Origin: Palsa-1188 sp050010575
Lineage (GTDB): Bacteria > Bacillota > DSM-12270 > Thermacetogeniales > Thermacetogeniaceae
DNA: 27,917 nt
Reading direction: 5' to 3'
Assembly (NCBI GenBank): GCA_050010575.1
Contig: JBEKKU010000014.1
Coordinates: 1-27,917 of the forward strand
Shown: piece by piece, positions 23,318-27,917 of the stretch
How positions within the stretch are numbered: the stretch's first letter is position 1
Layout of the letters: each line of letters starts with the position of its first letter
Translations under genes and position numbers: made by a program
Notes under the pieces: model-generated
What the model was told of the DNA's origin: nothing
Database searches by the model: none
The model's input: only the letters and a program-made list of their open reading frames with translations

Positions 23318-24172
23318 ATGCCTTTAGATATCGGCACTGAGGTTTATGGCGTCAACAGAAATTGTTACAGAGTTGAAGGGCTGATCGGGCGCGGGGCGTT
23401 CAGTGAGTTATACAGGATCGTATCGGATGAGGATGGGCGGTCCTATACCCTGAAAATGGCGTCGACTCTGCAATTACAGGAGGATGAGCCGGATCTCCTC
23501 GCCAACGAAGGTAGCATGGCGCCGCTTATCGATCATTCCAATGTGATCCGGGTCTACTATTTTCATGACGGCAGTGTGCACCCTGGCCTGCCTCCTTACC
23601 TGATCATGGATTACGCGGACGGCGGCTCGTTGCAGGATATCCTGGATTGCCGGAGGAAAACCGGGGTTCAGTTTGGTGGCCAGCCGGTATGTGCGATGCT
23701 GTCCCAGTTAGCGGGGGGCATGAGGGCCGTCAACGAGGTGCTGATTCACGGCGATATCAAGCCGGATAATATTCTGGTTCAGGGCGGGAAGCTGAAGATA
23801 TCCGACTTCGGGCTCGCTAAAATAATCGGGTCGACAGACGGGTCGGCTACCAGGGTGCTGCAGCACGAGCGGTACCTGGCGCCGGAGGTCTGGCAGCGCC
23901 GGGAGGACACCATCCTGAGGGATATGTACTCGGTGGGGATCGTCCTTTATGAACTGGCAACGCTGCAGCATCCTTACGAGGTGGGTTTGCAGGGGCGGCC
24001 GATCGCTTCCTGGAGAGAGGCCCATCTGTACACGCCGGTGGCGCCGCCGGACAGGCTCAACCCAGCATTACCGTCCGGTATCGCCCGGGTGATCGAGAGG
24101 ATGATGGCCAAGCTGCCGGAAGATCGCTACGCTGGATGGAGCGAGATCGTTGACGGTCTAGAACCTGAATAA
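23318..24172 (+). CDS. Soluble Ser/Thr protein kinase between nrdR and nrdD
   Basis: A 284-residue protein that is only a eukaryotic-like (Hanks-type) kinase domain, with no transmembrane segment, PASTA or other sensor. The core elements are all present: glycine loop GRGAFSEL at residues 24-31, ATP-binding K46, catalytic loop H144-G-D146-I-K-P-D-N151, D163-F-G and A188-P-E190, then DMYSVGIVLYEL. HGD replaces HRD, so it is of the non-RD type and may not need activation-loop phosphorylation. It starts five bases after nrdR, and AGAGGG is very close to the ATG, so translation is likely coupled. Substrate and role are unknown; NrdR, NrdD or the sporulation proteins nearby are guesses from context only. 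Confidence 0.9.
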   Translation: MPLDIGTEVYGVNRNCYRVEGLIGRGAFSELYRIVSDEDGRSYTLKMASTLQLQEDEPDLLANEGSMAPLIDHSNVIRVYYFHDGSVHPGLPPYLIMDYADGGSLQDILDCRRKTGVQFGGQPVCAMLSQLAGGMRAVNEVLIHGDIKPDNILVQGGKLKISDFGLAKIIGSTDGSATRVLQHERYLAPEVWQRREDTILRDMYSVGIVLYELATLQHPYEVGLQGRPIASWREAHLYTPVAPPDRLNPALPSGIARVIERMMAKLPEDRYAGWSEIVDGLEPE

Positions 24173-24177
24173 AAATA

Positions 24178-24193
24178 ACACACTAAAATGTGG
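24178..24193 (+). promoter_or_regulatory. Possible NrdR box upstream of nrdD
   Basis: ACACACTAAAATGTGG matches 12 of 16 positions of the NrdR-box consensus and keeps its outer CACA/TGTG dyad, but only 7 of 10 in the core. It begins six bases after the kinase stop and ends 32 bases before the nrdD ATG. I found no second box at the expected three-turn distance. A TTGACG at 24150-24155 might be a -35 element, though no good -10 follows it. Confidence 0.35.
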
Positions 24194-24225
24194 CAGCCAA
24201 TAGGGAGACAGGGGGAGCGGCATTC

Positions 24226-26238
24226 ATGTTTGCCAAAATTAAAAAGAGAGACGGAAGAGAAGTATCCTTCGACGATTCCAAGATCACCGGCGCCATCTTC
24301 AAGGCAGCCCGGGCGGTGGGGGGAGAGGACCGGGAAACCGCCATGGAGTTGACTCTGGATGTGATGCGGATGCTGAAACAGCAGTACAACGGGCAGGTCT
24401 TCGGGGTCGAGGACGTTCAGGATATGGTGGAGAAGATCCTGATCGAGAAGGGGCACGCCAAGACAGCCAAGGCCTATATCCTTTACCGGGACCGGCGCAC
24501 CCGGCTGCGCGACGCCAAGGGCGAGCTGATGGACGTGGTAGAGGAGATCATCGCCGAAACCGACCGGGATAACGCTAACGTGGGCAATAGCCCGTCTGCC
24601 AAGATGCTGCAGATCGCCAGCGCCGCCAGCCGGAGGTATTACCTGACGCGCCTGATCGATGAGGATTATTCCCTGGCCCACAGCCGGGGAGACATCCACA
24701 TCCATGATTTAGACTTCTACGCAACCACGGTTAATTGCCTTCAGATCCCCCTGGAAAAGCTATTAATGGAAGGATTTAACACCGGGCATGGCTTCATCCG
24801 GCCGCCCAAACGCCCGGCATCGGCCACCTCGCTGGCGGCGATCATCTTGCAGAGTTCGCAGAACGATATGTTCGGCGGGCAATCCTTCCCCTTCTTCGAC
24901 AAGCAGATCGCGCCCTCGATGGATGGCGCCGACGAGGACCAGGTGTACCAGGCGATGGAGGCCTTGGTCTTTAACCTAAATTCAATGCATAGCAGGGCGG
25001 GGAGCCAGGTTCCTTTTTCTTCCATCAACCTGGGAACGGATACCAGCGAGACGGGGCGGCGGGTGACCCGGAATTTCCTGCTGGCCTATGAGGCCGGCCT
25101 CGGCCGCGGGGAAAACCCGATCTTTCCCAACGTCATCTTCCGGGCCCAGAAGGGCGTCAACTTCGAACCCGGTGACCCTAACTACGACCTGTTCCAGCTG
25201 GCCATCAGGGTGGCCAGCAAGCGCCTGAACCCGACCTTCAGCTTCATGGACTCCTCCTTCAACCAGCCTTACGGCGACCAGGTATCCTACATGGGCTGCC
25301 GCACCAGAACCATGGACAACCGCCGCGGCCCCTCCGTTACCACCGGGCGCGGCAATCTCTCCTTCACCACCATCAACCTGCCCCGGCTGGCGATCAAGGC
25401 GGAGCGCAACATGAAAAACTTCTACCGGCTGCTGGACGAGGTGACCGAACTGACCATCAACCAGCTCTACCACCGCTTCCAGGTGCAGTGCCGGCTCAGG
25501 GTCAAAGACCTGCCCTTTGTGATGGGCCAGAACCTCTACCTGGGTTCAGAGCAGCTAAAGCAGGAAGACTCCATTGAGCCCGCCATTGTCAATGGCACCC
25601 TGACCATAGGTTTCATCGGGCTGGCCGAAATGCTGGTCGCCCTGACCGGATACCACCACGGGCAGAGCAAGGAGGCCCAGGAGTTGGGACTAGAAGTGGT
25701 AGCCTACCTGAGAAAAAAAGCCGATGAGGCGAGCGAGCGCTTCAACCTCAACTACACGCTGCTGGCCACGCCGGCCGAGGGAACATGCAGCAGGTTTATC
25801 AAAATGGACCGCAAGGAGTACGGGATCATTCCCGGGGTTACCAACCAGGAGTATAATACTAATTCGTACCACATTCCTGTTCATTTTCCGATCAGCAGCT
25901 TTGATAAGATCAGCCTGGAGGGGCCCTATCACAAGTTCTGCAATGCGGGGCATATCAGCTATGTGGAGTTTGCCTCGCCGCCGCAGCACAACCCGGAGGC
26001 GGTGGAGGCGATCATCCGGCACATGGCCGAGAGCGACATGGGCTACGCCGGCATCAACTACCCGGTGGATTTCTGCTGCAACTGCGGTTTGCAGGGGATC
26101 ATCAACGATCCGGACTGCCCGCGCTGCGGCTCCGGCAATATCCGGCGCATCCGGCGCATCACCGGCTACCTGAGCACCATCGATCGCTTCAACGATGGCA
26201 AGGTGGCGGAACTGAAGCACCGGTTGCCACACAGCTGA
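24226..26238 (+). CDS. nrdD: Anaerobic (class III) ribonucleoside-triphosphate reductase NrdD
   Basis: A 670-residue glycyl-radical enzyme that reduces ribonucleoside triphosphates to dNTPs without oxygen. An N-terminal ATP cone (about residues 3-92, KKRDGREVSFDDSKI) allows allosteric activity control. The catalytic domain includes DIHIHDLDFYATTVNC with C171 as likely active-site cysteine. The C-terminal zinc site has C617/C618, C620, C631 and C634. The glycyl radical is expected at G647 in RITGYLS. ATG 24226 has GGGGGAG at 24211-24217; a longer frame from 24190 has no family support. The activase gene nrdG follows 112 bases later. Confidence 0.96.
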   Translation: MFAKIKKRDGREVSFDDSKITGAIFKAARAVGGEDRETAMELTLDVMRMLKQQYNGQVFGVEDVQDMVEKILIEKGHAKTAKAYILYRDRRTRLRDAKGELMDVVEEIIAETDRDNANVGNSPSAKMLQIASAASRRYYLTRLIDEDYSLAHSRGDIHIHDLDFYATTVNCLQIPLEKLLMEGFNTGHGFIRPPKRPASATSLAAIILQSSQNDMFGGQSFPFFDKQIAPSMDGADEDQVYQAMEALVFNLNSMHSRAGSQVPFSSINLGTDTSETGRRVTRNFLLAYEAGLGRGENPIFPNVIFRAQKGVNFEPGDPNYDLFQLAIRVASKRLNPTFSFMDSSFNQPYGDQVSYMGCRTRTMDNRRGPSVTTGRGNLSFTTINLPRLAIKAERNMKNFYRLLDEVTELTINQLYHRFQVQCRLRVKDLPFVMGQNLYLGSEQLKQEDSIEPAIVNGTLTIGFIGLAEMLVALTGYHHGQSKEAQELGLEVVAYLRKKADEASERFNLNYTLLATPAEGTCSRFIKMDRKEYGIIPGVTNQEYNTNSYHIPVHFPISSFDKISLEGPYHKFCNAGHISYVEFASPPQHNPEAVEAIIRHMAESDMGYAGINYPVDFCCNCGLQGIINDPDCPRCGSGNIRRIRRITGYLSTIDRFNDGKVAELKHRLPHS

Positions 26239-26350
26239 AACTCCAGCAGGCATTGATAGGCGATACCCCTAAAACATGTTTCTGGCTTGACGGTTGCCTT
26301 TGGACAAGCGGGGAATAGCAAAGAGCTAGCGTCTTAACGGAGGAAAACGC

Positions 26351-26854
26351 GTGAAGATCAGGGTGGCGGGAATAGACAGGGAGAGCGTGGTGGACGGCCC
26401 CGGGCTGCGGTTCGTCCTCTTTGTGCAGGGATGCCCGCATCGCTGTCCTGGTTGCCACAACCCTGAAGCCTGGGACTTTGACGGCGGCCAAGAGCTGGAC
26501 ACGGGAGAGATCCTGAGCCAGATCGAGGAGACCAGGCTGATCAGGGGAGTGACTCTCTCTGGAGGTGAACCTTTTGCGCAGGCAGGCGCTTGCGCCCTTA
26601 TAGCCGAACAGGTTAGGGCCATGGGCCTGGATATTGTCTCCTATACAGGGAATACTTTTGAGGACCTGCTGGCCAGATCAGAACGGGAGCCTGACGTGAA
26701 ACGGCTCCTGGAGGCGACGGATCTGCTGGTGGACGGGCCTTTCATCATCGAGGAGCGGGATTGGGATATCCCATTTCAGGGCTCGCGCAACCAGCGGCAG
26801 ATCCTGGTGGCGGCATCCCTGGCAGCAGGTAAGGTGGTTCGGGTTGGCGCCTGA
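26351..26854 (+). CDS. nrdG: Anaerobic ribonucleotide reductase activating protein NrdG
   Basis: A 167-residue radical SAM enzyme that generates the glycyl radical on NrdD. The iron-sulfur motif is C28-x3-C32-x2-C35, within VQGCPHRCPGCHNP. The GGE-type SAM-binding motif LSGGEPFAQ follows near residues 60-68, and LVDGPFI lies further on. Length is typical. GTG 26351 has GGAGGA at 26339-26344. The 112-base gap from nrdD is longer than usual for this pair and has no T-run terminator. I could not assign any riboswitch to it. Confidence 0.95.
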   Translation: MKIRVAGIDRESVVDGPGLRFVLFVQGCPHRCPGCHNPEAWDFDGGQELDTGEILSQIEETRLIRGVTLSGGEPFAQAGACALIAEQVRAMGLDIVSYTGNTFEDLLARSEREPDVKRLLEATDLLVDGPFIIEERDWDIPFQGSRNQRQILVAASLAAGKVVRVGA

Positions 26855-26976
26855 GAGTTCAATGAGAGAGGTATTCCCCAAATAAGAACATCCATGGTGA
26901 TCCTGCACATCTACCACCAGAAGAAGATATGTCACGGAAGAAGAGGCATCCGGAGCAGAGGAGGGCGCAACGGCGC

Positions 26977-27564
26977 ATGCCAATCAACGTCGATGATCTG
27001 GTAAGGGATGCCCTGGAGTCAGGGGCTACGCATGCAGCGATGGTGGATACGTCCAAGATCACATTCCACGAAGAGTTCAGGCAGGCCTGCGAAAAGAACG
27101 TGTGCCGGAAATACAATACCAACTGGATGGGCCCGCCGGCGATCGGCCCGATATCCGAGTTGATGGAAAGGGCCCGGAAATACAGGCAGGGGCTGCTATT
27201 CCAGACAGTCCATCAGCTTGCCAGAACCTTTGATTATCAGGGCATGCTTGAAGGCGGCAGGATCCACGAGCGGGTGTTCAGGACTCTTCTGGAAAAGATC
27301 AGAGCCAAGTATACATTCAGTGAGATGCTTCCCCTGAATGCAGGTTGTTGCAGCATCTGCGAGAGATGCGCCTATCTTGACCAGGAGCCGTGCCGCCACC
27401 CCGATCTGGCAGTCTCTTCGGTGGAGGCATACGGGATTGACGTGATGGCTCTGGAAAAAAATGCCGGAATTCCTTATTATAATGGTAAAGATACTGTTTC
27501 CTATGTCGGCCTGATCCTTTTTAATGAAGGGCACGCTCCGGCAAGTACAAGCGCCAATAGTTGA
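26977..27564 (+). CDS. Divergent DUF2284 family metal-binding protein
   Basis: A 195-residue protein of unknown function resembling DUF2284, a cysteine-rich predicted metal-binding family. The first cluster is C38-x4-C43-R-K-Y-x-x-x-W followed by GPP. The family usually has CPP there, so one cysteine is missing (G52). The second cluster is intact: C124, C125, C128, C131 and C139 in the CxxC-type segment ending EPCRHP, followed by SVEAYGIDV. ATG 26977 has AGGAGGG at 26959-26965. ATG 26929 would add a 16-residue, very basic stretch with only a weak site. It follows nrdG by 122 bases; a link with nucleotide reduction is untested. Confidence 0.75.
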   Translation: MPINVDDLVRDALESGATHAAMVDTSKITFHEEFRQACEKNVCRKYNTNWMGPPAIGPISELMERARKYRQGLLFQTVHQLARTFDYQGMLEGGRIHERVFRTLLEKIRAKYTFSEMLPLNAGCCSICERCAYLDQEPCRHPDLAVSSVEAYGIDVMALEKNAGIPYYNGKDTVSYVGLILFNEGHAPASTSANS

Positions 27565-27601
27565 TCGTGTTCATAACGGAATATAAAGAAAAGGGATAGT
27601 C

Positions 27602-27917
27602 ATGGACTTTACATTGCAAAAAGAGCCTGGTATGGTACCTTATCTAACCTTGCCCGGCTTCGGCGGCGAGCGGGGCAACCATGGGGTGCGACTGGCCTTC
27701 ACTACCCGCTGCGGCGGGGTCAGCACCGGGCCTTATGCTGAGTTGAATCTGGGCCTGAGCACTGGAGATGAACCCGGGTTGGTAGTCGAAAACCGGAGGT
27801 TGCTCTGCAATACGCTCGGCCTGGATGTTGGCCGGCTCTCCATTGTCAAACAAGTGCACAGCGACCGCGTGATGGTCGTCGATGATGACCGGGGCAGCGC
27901 TGCCCCGGTCATCGAGG
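27602..27917 (+). CDS. pgeF: YlmD/PgeF-family purine nucleoside phosphorylase (laccase-domain), partial
   Basis: The first 105 codons of a multicopper-oxidase-like (YfiH/YlmD, CNF1-fold) protein, cut by the right edge with no stop. Recognisable segments are AFTTRCGGVSTGPYAELNLGL, STGDEPGLVVENRRLL and VKQVHSDRV, in which H86 should be a zinc ligand. Members act as purine nucleoside phosphorylase/deaminase or clear misincorporated peptidoglycan precursors (PgeF). The ATG has AAAAGGGA a few bases upstream. In Bacillus ylmD lies in the ylm cluster after sigG, consistent with this position. About 60% of the expected gene lies outside the window. Confidence 0.88.
   Translation, partial: MDFTLQKEPGMVPYLTLPGFGGERGNHGVRLAFTTRCGGVSTGPYAELNLGLSTGDEPGLVVENRRLLCNTLGLDVGRLSIVKQVHSDRVMVVDDDRGSAAPVIE

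Noticed and set aside
26239..26350. The 112-base nrdD-nrdG gap as a riboswitch
   Set aside because: Short complementary segments exist, but no B12-box or other known riboswitch core could be recognised.

Overview
The window comes from an endospore-forming, anaerobic member of the Firmicutes (Clostridia-like, moderately GC-rich; a Peptococcales/Desulfotomaculum-type organism would fit, but that placement is inference). Spore-formation genes (spoIIGA, sigE, sigG, spoIIR, a YlmC/YmxH protein) directly follow a complete division and cell-wall (dcw) cluster. The only ribonucleotide reductase seen is the oxygen-sensitive class III NrdD/NrdG pair. MurE carries the D-N-P-R signature of meso-diaminopimelate ligases, so the peptidoglycan is probably the A1-gamma (mDAP) type. 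Every gene lies on the + strand and starts are often GTG or TTG.

Region 1 (1-18590) is one uninterrupted dcw cluster: mraZ, rsmH, ftsL-like, a single class B PBP with two PASTA domains, murE, murF, mraY, murD, ftsW/spoVE, murG, murC, murB, murA, ftsQ/divIB, ftsA, ftsZ. It runs from cytoplasmic UDP-MurNAc-pentapeptide synthesis, through lipid I/II, to septal polymerisation and the Z ring. MraZ-type operator repeats lie at the left edge. A sigma-H-like promoter candidate precedes ftsA, and a strong rho-independent terminator follows ftsZ. Only one SEDS/PBP pair is present, so it may serve both division and spore cortex, unless a second pair lies elsewhere.

Region 2 (18591-22710) is the spoIIG module. 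A roughly 330-base leader holds a Spo0A-box-like site and a long-spacer promoter candidate. Then come spoIIGA and sigE, a terminator, sigG, spoIIR and a small PRC-barrel sporulation protein with its own terminator. SpoIIR (forespore signal), SpoIIGA (membrane protease) and pro-SigE form one signalling pathway; SigG acts later in the forespore.

Region 3 (22711-27601) is a nucleotide-reduction module placed between the YlmC/YmxH gene and ylmD, which are close neighbours in Bacillus. It contains nrdR behind two NrdR-box-like operators 32 bases apart, a complete soluble Ser/Thr protein kinase only 5 bases after nrdR, then nrdD and nrdG, and a divergent DUF2284 metal-binding protein. The kinase between nrdR and nrdD is the most unusual element. 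Region 4 (27602-27917) is the 5' part of ylmD/pgeF, cut by the window edge.

No tRNA, rRNA, CRISPR array, insertion sequence or prophage was seen. Motif matches were made by eye; no database or folding program was used.
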